Source of the DNA: Chryseolinea lacunae
Lineage (GTDB): Bacteria > Bacteroidota > Bacteroidia > Cytophagales > Cyclobacteriaceae
Direction: 5' to 3'
Assembly: GCF_016735595.1 (NCBI RefSeq)
Contig: NZ_JAERRB010000006.1
Location: 248,001-312,000 of the forward strand
Length of the DNA stretch: 64,000 nt
The notes below the pieces were generated by a model, which was given only the letters and a program-made list of their open reading frames with translations, made no database searches and was not told the DNA's origin. Of the stretch, positions 38,326-48,008 are shown one piece after another. The position numbers and the translations under genes were made by a program. Numbering within the stretch: the first letter of the stretch is position 1; the number at the start of each line of letters is the position of its first letter.

Positions 38326-39723
38326 TCAAAGATGAATCGGGCGGTTGGCTGTGGCCGCGAGGCAGGCTTCTTTCACCGCTTCCATATACGTGGGGTGCGC
38401 GTGCGACATTCTTGAAACATCTTCGGCCGATGCGCGGAACTCCATGGCGGTTACGCCCGCGGCAATCATGTCGGCAGCGCGTGCGCCAATGATGTGCACG
38501 CCCAGAATTTCGTCGGTTTGTTTGTCGGCCAGAATTTTCACAAAGCCGTCGGTGTCCATGCTGGCACGTGCTCGTCCCAACGCTTTGTAAGGGAAGTTGC
38601 CAACCTTGTATGCTTTGCCGTCGGTCTTCAATTGTTCTTCGGTGTAGCCCACGCTGGCCACTTCGGGCCAGGTATACACCACGCCCGGAATGAGCAGGTA
38701 GTGCACGTGAGGTTTTTGTCCTGCAAATTGCTCGGCCACAAACGTGCCTTCTTCTTCGGCTTTGTGTGCCAGCATGGCGCCCTTCACCACATCGCCGATA
38801 GCGTATATATTATCGACTTTTGTTTTCAAATGTTCGTCAACCGGAATTTGCCCCTTCACAGTTTCGATACCGATTTTGTCAAGACCAAGGCCATCGGTGT
38901 AGGGTTTTCTTCCAATGCTCACGAGGCAGTAGTCGCCTTTCAGTTCCACCACCTTGCCGTCTTTCGATTCGGCTTTCACAGTCACTTCGTTGCCGCTGTT
39001 TTGCACCGAGGTCACTTTGTGGCCAAGGAAAAATTCCATGCCCAGCTTCTTGGTCACCTTCAGCAACTCCTTGCCCAGCGAACCGTCCATGGTAGGAATG
39101 AGGCTGTCGAGAAATTCAACTACAGTCACTTTCGATCCGAGGCGTGCATACACCGAGCCGAGCTCCATGCCAATCACACCACCGCCAATCACAATCATGT
39201 GCTTGGGAACTTCTTTCAACTCCAAAGCTTCGGTGCTGGAGATAATTCTCTTTTTATCAAACGACGCGAAGGGCAGCGGCGTAGGTTTGGAACCTGTGGC
39301 GATGATGACACGCTCGGTGGTGATCACCGATTCTTTTCCATCGGCAGCCGTCACCTTAATGGTATTCTTGTCCACAAACGAACCCACGCCGGTGAGCACG
39401 TCTATTTTATTTTTCTTCATCAAAAAAGCAATACCGTCCACGTTGGCTTTCACCACATCGCTCTTCCGCTTAATCATTTGTGTGATGTTCACTTTCGGCG
39501 CCGGAATGTCGATGCCGTGTTCTGCAAAATGATTCTTGGCCGTGATGAAATGCTCCGACGAATCGAGGAGCGCTTTAGAGGGAATGCAGCCCACATTCAA
39601 ACACGTTCCACCCAGCGTGTCATATTTTTCGATGATGGCGGTTTTAAAACCCAGCTGTGCACAACGGATGGCCGCTACGTAACCTCCGGGACCTGAACCA
39701 ATGACTGCGACGTTGTATTGCAT
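38326..39723 (-). CDS. lpdA: Dihydrolipoyl dehydrogenase (E3)
   Basis: A 465-aa flavoenzyme that reoxidises dihydrolipoyl groups on E2. FAD-binding: VAVIGSGPGGYVAAIRCAQLG. Redox disulphide: GGTCLNVGCIPSKALLDSSE. NAD-binding: IVIGGGVIGMELGSVYARLG. C-terminal active-site base: MSHAHPTYMEAVKEA, with the HAHPT His-Glu pair. Length is normal. It lies 161 bases downstream of sucB on the same strand and is therefore the third gene of the 2-oxoglutarate dehydrogenase cluster. It may also serve other 2-oxoacid dehydrogenases and the glycine cleavage system. Confidence 0.96.
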   Translation of the reverse strand: MQYNVAVIGSGPGGYVAAIRCAQLGFKTAIIEKYDTLGGTCLNVGCIPSKALLDSSEHFITAKNHFAEHGIDIPAPKVNITQMIKRKSDVVKANVDGIAFLMKKNKIDVLTGVGSFVDKNTIKVTAADGKESVITTERVIIATGSKPTPLPFASFDKKRIISSTEALELKEVPKHMIVIGGGVIGMELGSVYARLGSKVTVVEFLDSLIPTMDGSLGKELLKVTKKLGMEFFLGHKVTSVQNSGNEVTVKAESKDGKVVELKGDYCLVSIGRKPYTDGLGLDKIGIETVKGQIPVDEHLKTKVDNIYAIGDVVKGAMLAHKAEEEGTFVAEQFAGQKPHVHYLLIPGVVYTWPEVASVGYTEEQLKTDGKAYKVGNFPYKALGRARASMDTDGFVKILADKQTDEILGVHIIGARAADMIAAGVTAMEFRASAEDVSRMSHAHPTYMEAVKEACLAATANRPIHL

Positions 39724-39884
39724 ATTTCTTTTTATTGATGTCTTATTTTTTTACTGATGTCCAACGAGCGGTCGTGTAGCCTGTCGCGGACGTGTTGAAG
39801 CGATATCTTTTCTACAGAAAACAGGCACAAACAAAGATCGATGCCGATGCATTCGTCTTCATTCATGCCTGTTTGTGTATGGTC

Positions 39885-41438
39885 TTAAACGCCGAGGATC
39901 AGTCTTCCCGGATCTTCGAGCATTTCTTTCACGCGCACCAGGAAGCTCACCGACTCGCGGCCGTCCACAATGCGGTGATCGTATGACAATGCCACATACA
40001 TGATGGGGCGAATCACAATCTCTCCGTTTTTCACCACCGCGCGTTCCACGATGTTGTGCATACCCAAAATGGCTGATTGAGGCGGGTTCAGGATGGGCGT
40101 TGAAAGCATAGAGCCAAACACACCACCATTGGTGATGGAAAATGTTCCTCCCGTCATTTCTTCGATCGACAGTTTTCCGTCGCGGCCTTTTCCGGCCAGG
40201 CGCACCACTTCGCTTTCAATCTGGTTGAAGCTGAGGGCTTCCGCATTGCGGATAACGGGAACCACCAACCCACGCGGCGTCGACACGGCGATGGACACAT
40301 CGCAGTAGTCGTGATAGATAATTTCATCGCCGTTGATAGACGCGTTCACCGCCGGGAATTCTTTCAACGCTGCACAGACAGCCTTCGTGAAGAACGACAT
40401 GAAGCCAAGGCCCACGCCATACTTTTCTTTGAACTGATCTTTGTAGCGCGAGCGAAGTTCCATCACCGGTTTCATATCCACCTCGTTAAACGTGGTGAGC
40501 ATGGCCGTTTCGTTCTTCACCGACACCAAACGTTTGGCGATGGTTTTGCGAAGCGATGTCATTTTTTCGTTGCGCACATTGCGTCCTCCACCCGATGCAA
40601 TCACGGGAGGTGCCAAAGGCGCTTTCGCTTCTGCGGGCTTCGTGGGCGCTGTGGCGGCAGGTGCTTTTTGTGCATTCTGCGCATCGTCTTTTGTGATTCT
40701 TCCACCCACGCCCGATCCGGCTACCTGGTTGGAAGGAATTCCTTTTTCGTCGAGAATTTTTGCTGCGGCAGGAGAAGGATGACCGGCTGCGTAGGTTTTG
40801 TCGCCAGCGGCTACAGCGGCCTTCTCGGCAGGTTGTGCAGCGGCCGCGCCATTGGATGCGGCGGCTCCTTCAGTGATTTCTATTTTGCAGATCAGGCCTC
40901 CGATAGGAAGCGTGGTTTTTTCCTGTGCCACAATGCGAAGAATACCGGTGGCTTCTGCGGGCAGCTCAAACGTTGCTTTGTCAGATTCCACTTCGGCAAT
41001 CACTTCATCAAGCTTCACCAGATCACCGTCTTTCTTCAACCAGGTAGAGATGGTCACTTCGGTGATCGACTCGCCTACTGTTGGCACTTTCATTTCCTTC
41101 ACACCGCCGGTGGCTTTCTTGGCGTCGGGTGCAGGTGTTGCCGCCGGGGCCGCAGCTGCGGGAGTTGCCGCAGGTTGTGCAGGGGCTGCTGCCGCTGCCT
41201 GACCCGATGGTTCCACCTCGCAGATCAGTTCGCCAATAGGAACCGTCTCGCCTTGTTGTTTCACGATCTTCAACACGCCCGCGCTGGGTGCCGTGAGCTC
41301 GAACGTTGCTTTGTCTGATTCCAGTTCGGCAATCACCTCGTCCAGCTTCACCACGTCGCCGTCTTTCTTCAGCCAGTTGGCGATGGTCACCTCGGTGATC
41401 GATTCGCCTACAGTGGGCACTTTTATTTGAATAGCCAT
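39885..41438 (-). CDS. sucB: 2-oxoglutarate dehydrogenase E2, dihydrolipoyl succinyltransferase with two lipoyl domains
   Basis: A 517-aa core subunit. Two lipoyl domains with nearly the same sequence are present at about residues 1-75 and 115-190, each with an SDKATFEL lysine site. They are separated by Ala/Pro-rich linkers. The peripheral-subunit-binding domain follows ([30 protein letters not shown]). The catalytic domain has [22 protein letters not shown] and the HRIVDGRE active site near the end. E2o of E. coli has one lipoyl domain, so two is an elaboration. The gene lies 66 bases after sucA and was assigned as succinyltransferase by context with sucA. Confidence 0.93.
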   Translation of the reverse strand: MAIQIKVPTVGESITEVTIANWLKKDGDVVKLDEVIAELESDKATFELTAPSAGVLKIVKQQGETVPIGELICEVEPSGQAAAAAPAQPAATPAAAAPAATPAPDAKKATGGVKEMKVPTVGESITEVTISTWLKKDGDLVKLDEVIAEVESDKATFELPAEATGILRIVAQEKTTLPIGGLICKIEITEGAAASNGAAAAQPAEKAAVAAGDKTYAAGHPSPAAAKILDEKGIPSNQVAGSGVGGRITKDDAQNAQKAPAATAPTKPAEAKAPLAPPVIASGGGRNVRNEKMTSLRKTIAKRLVSVKNETAMLTTFNEVDMKPVMELRSRYKDQFKEKYGVGLGFMSFFTKAVCAALKEFPAVNASINGDEIIYHDYCDVSIAVSTPRGLVVPVIRNAEALSFNQIESEVVRLAGKGRDGKLSIEEMTGGTFSITNGGVFGSMLSTPILNPPQSAILGMHNIVERAVVKNGEIVIRPIMYVALSYDHRIVDGRESVSFLVRVKEMLEDPGRLILGV

Positions 41439-41504
41439 TCTCGTTTTGATGTTTTAAATGAGAGATATATTTTCTACCGAAGCCTTATGCTTCGCTACAC
41501 ATGT

Positions 41505-44237
41505 TTAGATTTCGAACGCCTTGTTCACCAGTTTCTCCTGCTCCACTTTGTGAACTTTCGAGAAGCCTGTGGCAGGCGATGCGCTGGCTTTGCGCGACAC
41601 CAGTTCAAGCTCATACTTCGGCATCATTCTCAGAATGTAAGACAAGCATCCCATGTTGGCAGGTTCTTCTTGTGCCCACACCAGCTTGGCGTCTTTGTAT
41701 TTCTTCAGGATGTTCTTTAACTGTTTTTCCGGGAACGGATACAATTGTTCCATCCGAACAATGGCTGCGTCTTTCACTTTACGTTTCTGTTGTGCCTCGG
41801 CAAGATCGTAGTAGATTTTGCCCGAGCAAAGAATCACACGCTTCACATCTTTTGCGGCCACACCCGATGGATCATCCAACACTTCGTTGAACGTTCCGGT
41901 GGTAAATTCTTTCAAAGGAGAAATAACCGCGGGATGTCTCAACAACGATTTGGGTGAGAACACAATGCAGGGCTTGCGGAATGGCCATGTCACCTGTCTT
42001 CTCAGCAAGTGGAAGAAGTTGGACGGTGTGGTGGGGTTTGTCACCACCATGTTATATTCTGCAGAGAGCTGCAGGAATCTTTCAGGACGGCAGCTGGAGT
42101 GTTCAGGGCCCTGGCCTTCGTAGCCGTGGGGAAGCAACATCACCAATCCGTTCATGCGCTGCCATTTCGATTCGGCGCTGGAAATAAATTGATCGATGAT
42201 TACCTGCGCGCCATTCACGAAGTCACCAAACTGGGCTTCCCACAACACCAACGCACTCGGCGACGACATCGCATAGCCATACTCAAATCCCAACACACCA
42301 AACTCCGACAACAGGGAGTTGAAGATTTGGAATTTGGTTTGCGTTTTGTCGATGTTGTTCAGACCGCAATAGGGCTCGTTGCTGTTTGCATCAAAGAAAT
42401 AGGCGTGACGGTGCGAGAACGTGCCACGACGAACGTCCTGTCCGGACATGCGCACGGGAGTTTTCTCGGCCAGCAACGAACCATAGGCCAACAGTTCGGC
42501 CTCAGCCCAACCCAGCACTTTGGTTTCGAAGAACGCCGCCGAACGGTCTTTCAACAGTTTTTCAATTTGCTTCAGCGGTTTGAATCCTTCGGGGATGGTG
42601 GTTAAGGCCTTTCCTACTTTTTCAATCACGCTTTCCTTAATTCCAGTTTCCGGCGACTTGTCAAAGTCTTCCGGAGTGGACCAACGCATCTGCTCCCACT
42701 CGGCTTCAATCTTCTGAGGCTTGTAGGGCAACGGTTTTTGTTTCACTTCATTCAACCGGTCTTGCAACTGATTTCTGAAGTTCTTATCCATCTCATCGGC
42801 CAGAGCAGCATCAACATCGCCACGTTCTACCAGTCTCTTCACATAGATCTCGCGGGGATTCTCGTGTTTGGCAATGATGTTATACAATTTCGGTTGTGTG
42901 AATTTCGGCTCATCGCTTTCGTTGTGCCCGTGACGACGGTAGCACAGCAAGTCGATAAAAATATCCTGACCGAATTTCTGACGATACTCCACGGCCAGTT
43001 TGGCTGCGAAGCTCACCGCTTCAGCATCGTCGCCGTTCACGTGCAGCACGGGAGCGTCAACGATCTTGGCGAGGTCTGTACAGTAAATGCTGGTGCGGGC
43101 GTCGTCGTAGTCTGTCGTGAAGCCTACCTGGTTGTTGATCACAAAGTGGATCGTTCCACCGGTGGTGTAGCCGGGCAAGCCCGACATCTGCAACAACTCA
43201 TACACAATGCCTTGTCCTGCCACGGCGGCGTCGCCGTGAATGAGGATGGCCATGCCTTTGGTAAGGTCTCCTTTATATTCGTCGTCAATCTGACCGCGTG
43301 TGTAGCCAATCACCAACGGATCTACCGCCTCAAGGTGAGAAGGATTCGGGGTCAGCTTCAAATAGATTTTCTTGCCCGATGGAGTGTTGATGTGGCTGGA
43401 GTAGCCCAGGTGATATTTCACATCGCCATCGCCCATGGTTTGCTCAGGGCTCACGTTGCCTTCAAACTCGGTGAAGATCTGTTCGTAGGTTTTTCCAAGA
43501 ATGTTGGAGAGCACGTTCAAACGTCCGCGGTGGGCCATGCCGATCACCACTTCTTTCACGTCGAGTTCGGCTGCTTTGTTAATGATGGTTTGCAGCGCGG
43601 GGATTGTGTTTTCGCCACCTTCCAGCGAGAAGCGTTTTTGTCCTAAGAATTTCGTGTGAAGGAAATTCTCGAACACCACCGCTTCGTTCAGCTTGGTGAG
43701 AATGCTCTTTTTCTCATCGATGCTGGGGTTGTAGGTGAAATATTGTTGTTCGCATTTCTGGAAGAACCACTGGCGAATTTCGTCGTTGCGAATAAAGTTG
43801 TATTCAAAACCGATGGGGCCGAGATAGACTGCCTTCAGTTTCTCGATGATCTTTCGCAACGTGGCGCGGCCCATGCCGATTTCGGCGCCCACGTCAAACT
43901 CGGTGTCGAGGTCGGCGTCGGTGAGGCCCACGTTGGTGTGGTCGAAGTTGACCTGGTGGTTGCGGCGTTCGCGAACGGGGTTGGTTTTGGATTTGAGGTG
44001 ACCGAACGAGCGGTACACGAAGATCAGGTTTCGAACCTGCGTTTCTTTTAAAGAAAGGGAATCGTCAGCACCTTTGGGACCGTGGCCGTTTTCGCCGAAG
44101 CGTTGGGCGGAGAAGTCATATCCCTCGAAAAACTTCTGCCAGGTAGGATCTACCGCATTGGGATCCTTTTTGTAGGTTTGGTAGAGTTGGTCAAGATAAC
44201 CAACGTCTGCATTGGAGATGTATGAATAATTATCCAT
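41505..44237 (-). CDS. sucA: 2-oxoglutarate dehydrogenase E1 (thiamine diphosphate-dependent)
   Basis: A 910-aa E1 from the ATG at 44237 (MDNYSYISNADVGYLDQLYQ). The frame runs 27 codons further upstream but those residues do not fit the family, and a TACATTTG box at 44256-44263 supports the later start. Signatures: GMAHRGRLNVLSNILGK, HGDAAVAGQGIVYE (ThDP/Mg2+ region), NNQVGFTTDYDDARTS, CYRRHGHNESDEPKF and LLPHGYEGQGPEHSS. It catalyses decarboxylation of 2-oxoglutarate and transfer of the succinyl group to E2. It is first in the sucA-sucB-lpd operon, which covers 6 kb. Confidence 0.97.
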   Translation of the reverse strand: MDNYSYISNADVGYLDQLYQTYKKDPNAVDPTWQKFFEGYDFSAQRFGENGHGPKGADDSLSLKETQVRNLIFVYRSFGHLKSKTNPVRERRNHQVNFDHTNVGLTDADLDTEFDVGAEIGMGRATLRKIIEKLKAVYLGPIGFEYNFIRNDEIRQWFFQKCEQQYFTYNPSIDEKKSILTKLNEAVVFENFLHTKFLGQKRFSLEGGENTIPALQTIINKAAELDVKEVVIGMAHRGRLNVLSNILGKTYEQIFTEFEGNVSPEQTMGDGDVKYHLGYSSHINTPSGKKIYLKLTPNPSHLEAVDPLVIGYTRGQIDDEYKGDLTKGMAILIHGDAAVAGQGIVYELLQMSGLPGYTTGGTIHFVINNQVGFTTDYDDARTSIYCTDLAKIVDAPVLHVNGDDAEAVSFAAKLAVEYRQKFGQDIFIDLLCYRRHGHNESDEPKFTQPKLYNIIAKHENPREIYVKRLVERGDVDAALADEMDKNFRNQLQDRLNEVKQKPLPYKPQKIEAEWEQMRWSTPEDFDKSPETGIKESVIEKVGKALTTIPEGFKPLKQIEKLLKDRSAAFFETKVLGWAEAELLAYGSLLAEKTPVRMSGQDVRRGTFSHRHAYFFDANSNEPYCGLNNIDKTQTKFQIFNSLLSEFGVLGFEYGYAMSSPSALVLWEAQFGDFVNGAQVIIDQFISSAESKWQRMNGLVMLLPHGYEGQGPEHSSCRPERFLQLSAEYNMVVTNPTTPSNFFHLLRRQVTWPFRKPCIVFSPKSLLRHPAVISPLKEFTTGTFNEVLDDPSGVAAKDVKRVILCSGKIYYDLAEAQQKRKVKDAAIVRMEQLYPFPEKQLKNILKKYKDAKLVWAQEEPANMGCLSYILRMMPKYELELVSRKASASPATGFSKVHKVEQEKLVNKAFEI

Positions 44238-44255
44238 GATTTTTTTGAAAGCCAA

Positions 44256-44263
44256 CAAATGTA
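44256..44263 (-). promoter_or_regulatory. Bacteroidota-type -7 element (TACATTTG) for sucA
   Basis: An exact TAnnTTTG match on the minus strand, 18 bases before the chosen sucA ATG. It would leave a short leader and rules out the longer start at 44318. Confidence 0.6.
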
Positions 44264-44354
44264 GAGAAGTGGTTTTAGATATAAAAATTGAATACTCGCG
44301 TAAACAAATACTTAACAATTCCCTTTTTACACGAACGGCTTTCTCCCCTCGGCA

Positions 44355-44384
44355 TTGTCAAACCCGAAAAATCCCTTAACTTTG
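44355..44384 (+). promoter_or_regulatory. Bacteroidota promoter for rpsP-rimM-trmD
   Basis: TTG at 44355-44357, then 19 bases, then TAACTTTG at 44377-44384. Both boxes fit the Bacteroidota consensus. The ATG of rpsP is 53 bases downstream of the -7 box. Confidence 0.72.
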
Positions 44385-44437
44385 CGGTCTTTAAAAAAAT
44401 ACAGGACGAGTTCCAACTATTTTAAACTGAAACAGTA

Positions 44438-44983
44438 ATGGTTAAAATCAGATTGGCCCGCAGAGGCCGCAAGAAACTGGCAATGTACGATGTAGTCGTA
44501 GCCGACGCCAGAGCACCACGCGATGGTCGCTTTATTGAAAAGATCGGGACTTACAATCCCCTCACAAACCCCGCTTCGATCGACCTGAATGACGAAAAAG
44601 CATTCAAATGGTTGATGAACGGTGCTCAGCCTTCCGACACGGTGAAAGCTATGCTTTCGTATCGTGGCATCATGCTGAAGAAACATTTGCAGATCGGTGT
44701 CATCAAAGGCGCGCTCACACAAGAGCAAGCCGATGCTAAACTGGCTGAGTGGCTGAAGAGCAAGGAAGTTAAGATCGAATCGAAACGCGATCAGCTTTCT
44801 CAATCGAAAGACGCACAAGCAAAAGCCCGCAAGGCTGCTGAAACCAAGATTAAAGAAGCACGCGCCGAAGCCATCCGCAAGAAGGCTCAGGTTGCCGAAG
44901 CCGCTGCTGCCGCACAACCTGCTGCTGAAGCTGCCCCTGCTGAAACGGAAGCTCCTGCTGCCGAAAGCACCGAACAGGCTTAA
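44438..44983 (+). CDS. rpsP: 30S ribosomal protein S16 with C-terminal extension
   Basis: A 181-aa S16. The core matches the family from residue 1 to about 80 ([40 protein letters not shown], and [21 protein letters not shown]). A further 95 or so residues form a Lys/Ala/Glu-rich helical tail ([20 protein letters not shown], then [20 protein letters not shown]). Typical S16 is 80-90 aa; long tails occur in Bacteroidota. The product sits near the foot of the 30S body. The gene opens the classical rpsP-rimM-trmD-rplS cluster. Confidence 0.96.
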   Translation: MVKIRLARRGRKKLAMYDVVVADARAPRDGRFIEKIGTYNPLTNPASIDLNDEKAFKWLMNGAQPSDTVKAMLSYRGIMLKKHLQIGVIKGALTQEQADAKLAEWLKSKEVKIESKRDQLSQSKDAQAKARKAAETKIKEARAEAIRKKAQVAEAAAAAQPAAEAAPAETEAPAAESTEQA

Positions 44984-45003
44984 TCGTAGAACTGACTATC
45001 ACA

Positions 45004-45037
45004 AATGCCAATGTGTTTCCACGCATTGGCATTTTTT
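45004..45037 (+). terminator. Terminator-like hairpin between rpsP and rimM
   Basis: The inverted repeat ATGCCAATG/CATTGGCAT has a 10-base loop and is followed by six T. It falls inside the cluster, so it may attenuate rimM-trmD relative to rpsP. Confidence 0.78.
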
Positions 45038-45048
45038 ATTTCTCCCCT

Positions 45049-45561
45049 ATGGACATCGAACAGTGCTTTAAGATCGGCTTCATTCTGAAACCCCACGGCC
45101 TCAAAGGCGAAGTGACCGTTTCGCTTGACGAAGAAGCTCCCGAAAACCTGGCGGAACTGAAGATCCTTTTCCTGGAGAAGGACAAGCGTCTGGTTCCCTA
45201 TTTTATACAGACGGCTTCGGTGCAGCGCGCCAAAGCCCTCGTGAAATTTGAAGACGTAGACTCCATTGAGGACGCGGAGAAGATTTCGAAGCATGCCCTC
45301 TATGTCGAAAAATCGGCCCGCCCCAAATCCGGACGCGGCGAATTCTATAGCGACGAAGTGATCGGCTTTGAAGTGTGGGACACCGACGCGGGCCTGTTGG
45401 GAACCATCGCCGAAGTGCAATCCGGCGCCAACCCGTTATTGGTGGTGCACCAGGAAGAACGTGAAGTGCTGGTGCCCGTGAATGGCCCCTTCATCACCGG
45501 TGTCAACAAGAGCAAAAAACGGATCAACGTGAATCTTCCAGAGGGATTTTTGGATATTTGA
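45049..45561 (+). CDS. rimM: Ribosome maturation factor RimM
   Basis: A 170-aa protein from the ATG at 45049 ([17 protein letters not shown]). The ATG at 45013 lies inside the terminator hairpin and adds 12 unlikely residues. The N-terminal RimM domain includes [19 protein letters not shown] and the C-terminal PRC-barrel part includes [36 protein letters not shown] and [12 protein letters not shown]. It acts in 16S rRNA processing near S19. trmD follows only four bases later. Confidence 0.93.
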   Translation: MDIEQCFKIGFILKPHGLKGEVTVSLDEEAPENLAELKILFLEKDKRLVPYFIQTASVQRAKALVKFEDVDSIEDAEKISKHALYVEKSARPKSGRGEFYSDEVIGFEVWDTDAGLLGTIAEVQSGANPLLVVHQEEREVLVPVNGPFITGVNKSKKRINVNLPEGFLDI

Positions 45562-45565
45562 CACT

Positions 45566-46246
45566 ATGCACATTGACATCCTCACGTGTTTGCCCCGGCT
45601 CATTGAAAGCCCGTTTTCGGATTCGATACTGAAGCGCGCGCAAACCAAAAACCTGGTCACCGTAAACATCATCGACCTGCGCCAATACGCTACCAACAAG
45701 CACCGCACCACCGACGACTATGCGTTTGGCGGAGGCGCTGGCATGGTGATGACCATCGAACCCATCGACAATTGTCTGACCGACCTCAAATCGAAGCGCA
45801 CCTACGACGACATTATTTATATGAGCCCCGATGGCGAGCGCCTGTCGCAGCCCCTGGCCAACGAGTTGAGTTTGAAGAAGAACCTCATCTTGCTGTGTGG
45901 CCATTATAAGGGTGTTGACGAGCGCGTGCGGCAGCACCTTGTTACGCGCGAGATCAGCATCGGCGACTATGTGCTTTCGGGGGGTGAGCTGGCCGCGGCC
46001 GTTGTGGCCGACGCCATTGTGCGCCTCATCCCAGGCGTTTTGTCGGACGAGACCTCGGCCCTCAGCGATTCTTTCCAGGACAACCTCATTGCCCCACCGG
46101 TCTACACCCGGCCTGCGGAGTATAAAGGCTGGACGGTTCCCGAGGTACTTTTGTCAGGTCATCAGGCCAAAATTGAGGAATGGCGTCATGAACAATCACT
46201 GGAAAGAACCCAAAAAAGGCGTCCAGAACTGCTTCAAAAGCCCTGA
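45566..46246 (+). CDS. trmD: tRNA (guanine37-N1)-methyltransferase
   Basis: A 226-aa SPOUT-family methyltransferase that makes m1G37 in tRNA to prevent frameshifting. The trefoil-knot SAM site has [17 protein letters not shown] and [19 protein letters not shown]. The N-terminal substrate region has [13 protein letters not shown]. The C-terminal domain is present ([21 protein letters not shown]). Length is normal. It starts four bases after rimM and is presumably co-transcribed. Confidence 0.97.
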   Translation: MHIDILTCLPRLIESPFSDSILKRAQTKNLVTVNIIDLRQYATNKHRTTDDYAFGGGAGMVMTIEPIDNCLTDLKSKRTYDDIIYMSPDGERLSQPLANELSLKKNLILLCGHYKGVDERVRQHLVTREISIGDYVLSGGELAAAVVADAIVRLIPGVLSDETSALSDSFQDNLIAPPVYTRPAEYKGWTVPEVLLSGHQAKIEEWRHEQSLERTQKRRPELLQKP

Positions 46247-46302
46247 TTGCTAATTTTCTGGAAACATTCGACAATCAACTTCTGAAATTTCAATTCTTTC
46301 CC

Positions 46303-46310
46303 TACATTTG
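46303..46310 (+). promoter_or_regulatory. Bacteroidota-type -7 element (TACATTTG) before rplS
   Basis: An exact TAnnTTTG match 26 bases before the rplS ATG. It suggests that rplS, though adjacent to trmD, can be transcribed separately. Confidence 0.62.
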
Positions 46311-46336
46311 CAGTCCATTTTCAAAACCATCGTGTT

Positions 46337-46690
46337 ATGGCAGATTTAATTAAACTCGTAGAGGCGGAATTTGCGAAAGTCCGTGAATCACTTCCCAGCT
46401 TTAAGCCTGGCGACACCGTGAATGTTCACGTAAAAATAAAAGAAGGAAACAAGGAGCGTATCCAGCAGTTTCAGGGCACTGTGATTCAACGCAGAGGCTC
46501 GAACGGCAACGGCGAAACCTTCACCGTACGGAAAATCTCCAACGGCGTCGGCGTGGAGCGTATCTTCCCGATCGTTTCTCCCAGCATCGATAAAATCGAA
46601 GTTTTGAAACAAGGTAAAGTGCGTCGTGCAAAACTGTACTACCTGAAAGGCAAACAAGGCAAAGCTGCCCGTATCAAAGAGAAGATCTAA
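46337..46690 (+). CDS. rplS: 50S ribosomal protein L19
   Basis: A 117-aa L19 at the 30S-50S interface. Family residues are present throughout: [58 protein letters not shown] and [21 protein letters not shown]. It lies 90 bases after trmD with its own -7 box, and is followed by a terminator. Confidence 0.97.
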   Translation: MADLIKLVEAEFAKVRESLPSFKPGDTVNVHVKIKEGNKERIQQFQGTVIQRRGSNGNGETFTVRKISNGVGVERIFPIVSPSIDKIEVLKQGKVRRAKLYYLKGKQGKAARIKEKI

Positions 46691-46712
46691 TACAGACTAT
46701 AAATTTGTCAGG

Positions 46713-46747
46713 AAAAGCCATTCCCCGCGGAGTGGCTTTTTTGTTTT
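46713..46747 (+). terminator. Rho-independent terminator after rplS
   Basis: A 12-bp stem, AAAAGCCATTCC/GGAGTGGCTTTT with one G-T pair, is followed by TTG and more T. Confidence 0.85.
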
Positions 46748-46837
46748 TCACGGGGTTTCTACGTAATCGCTGAACACGATTGAAATGGATCAAAAACCGC
46801 GAAATTCGCGCCAATTAGCATACTATTAAATAATTAA

Positions 46838-46845
46838 TAACTTTG
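46838..46845 (+). promoter_or_regulatory. Bacteroidota-type -7 element (TAACTTTG) before the aldolase gene
   Basis: An exact TAnnTTTG match 23 bases before the ATG at 46869. No good -33 TTTG is seen. Confidence 0.55.
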
Positions 46846-46868
46846 TCCCCTCGCATAAAAAACCAACT

Positions 46869-47939
46869 ATGGCAAGAAACATCGCTGACTTACTTGGGAA
46901 GGATGCAGACTACCTGCTGAAGCACCAAAGTAAAACCATTTCGAAGGATCAACTCCAGACGCCCAGTCCGGATTTTGTTGACAAAGTTTTCGCTCAAACC
47001 AATCGTAACACGCAAGTGTTGCGCAGCTTGCAAGCCTTGTATGGAACAGGCCGTCTGGCCAACACCGGCTTCGTATCTATTCTTCCCATCGACCAGGGCA
47101 TCGAGCATAGCGCCGGTGCATCGTTCGCAAAAAATCCTGCCTACTTCGATCCTGAAAACATCGTGAAGCTTGCCATTGAAGGCGGATGCAACGGTGTGGC
47201 CACCACGTTTGGCGCACTGGCCATGATGTCTAGAAAATATGCCCACAAGATTCCTTTCATTGTAAAGATCAACCATAACGAGTTGCTCACCTACCCCAAC
47301 AAGGCCGACCAGATTATGTTCGGTTCTATCGACGACGCCTGGAACCTGGGTGCCGTGGCTGTAGGCGCAACCATCTACTTCGGATCGGACAACGCAACCC
47401 GTCAGATCATCGAAGTATCGAAAGCGTTTGAGCGCGCTCACCAGCTTGGTATGGCCACTATTCTTTGGTGCTACACCCGCAACAACGCCTTCAAGAAAGA
47501 CGGAATCGACTATCACGTGTCGGCCGACCTTAGCGGGCAGGCAAACCACCTGGGCGTGACTATCCAGGCCGACATCATCAAGCAGAAAATGGCAGAAACC
47601 AACGGCGGCTACAAAATGCTTAACACCGGAGGCAGCAGCTACGGCAAGCTTGACGAAAGAATCTATACCGAACTCACATCCGATCACCCGATCGACCTTT
47701 GCCGCTACCAGGTGCTGAATTGCTACAACGGCCGCGCCGGTTTGATTAGCTCAGGTGGCGAATCGAAAGGTGCCAGCGACTTGGCCGATGCCGTGCGCAC
47801 AGCCGTCATCAACAAACGCGCCGGTGGAACGGGCTTGATCTCGGGCCGCAAAGCCTTCCAACGCCCCATGAAAGAAGGCGTGGAGATCCTGAATGCCATC
47901 CAGGATATTTACCTCGATAAATCGATCGATTTAGCATAA
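46869..47939 (+). CDS. fbaB: Class I fructose-bisphosphate aldolase (DhnA/FbaB type)
   Basis: A 356-aa Schiff-base aldolase of the DhnA/archaeal type, cleaving fructose 1,6-bisphosphate. Visible motifs: [54 protein letters not shown] (candidate substrate Lys region), [20 protein letters not shown] and a phosphate-binding SGGESKGAS segment near the C terminus. No zinc site is present, unlike class II enzymes. It is monocistronic, with its own promoter element and a strong terminator. It works in glycolysis or gluconeogenesis. Confidence 0.92.
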   Translation: MARNIADLLGKDADYLLKHQSKTISKDQLQTPSPDFVDKVFAQTNRNTQVLRSLQALYGTGRLANTGFVSILPIDQGIEHSAGASFAKNPAYFDPENIVKLAIEGGCNGVATTFGALAMMSRKYAHKIPFIVKINHNELLTYPNKADQIMFGSIDDAWNLGAVAVGATIYFGSDNATRQIIEVSKAFERAHQLGMATILWCYTRNNAFKKDGIDYHVSADLSGQANHLGVTIQADIIKQKMAETNGGYKMLNTGGSSYGKLDERIYTELTSDHPIDLCRYQVLNCYNGRAGLISSGGESKGASDLADAVRTAVINKRAGGTGLISGRKAFQRPMKEGVEILNAIQDIYLDKSIDLA

Positions 47940-47954
47940 TGAAATTGTAATTTC

Positions 47955-47990
47955 AGCCGATGGACCTCACCGTCCATCGGCTTTCTTTTT
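47955..47990 (+). terminator. Rho-independent terminator after fbaB
   Basis: A perfect 11-bp stem, AGCCGATGGAC/GTCCATCGGCT, has a six-base loop and a T-rich tail. Confidence 0.92.
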
Positions 47991-48008
47991 TACAAAATTT
48001 TTTTTCCT

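Noticed and set aside
38494-39696. Plus-strand open frame of 400 codons
   Set aside because: It is antisense to lpdA; the product is His/Phe-rich with no family features.
39740-39884. Possible regulatory RNA between sucB and lpdA
   Set aside because: Partly complementary stretches (ACAGGCACAAAC and GCCTGTTTGTG) are permuted rather than paired, and no riboswitch signature was found.
40311-41318. Plus-strand, Cys- and Gly-rich frame of 335 codons
   Set aside because: It mirrors the Ala/Pro linkers of SucB on the other strand, so the repeated Cys and Gly are an artefact.
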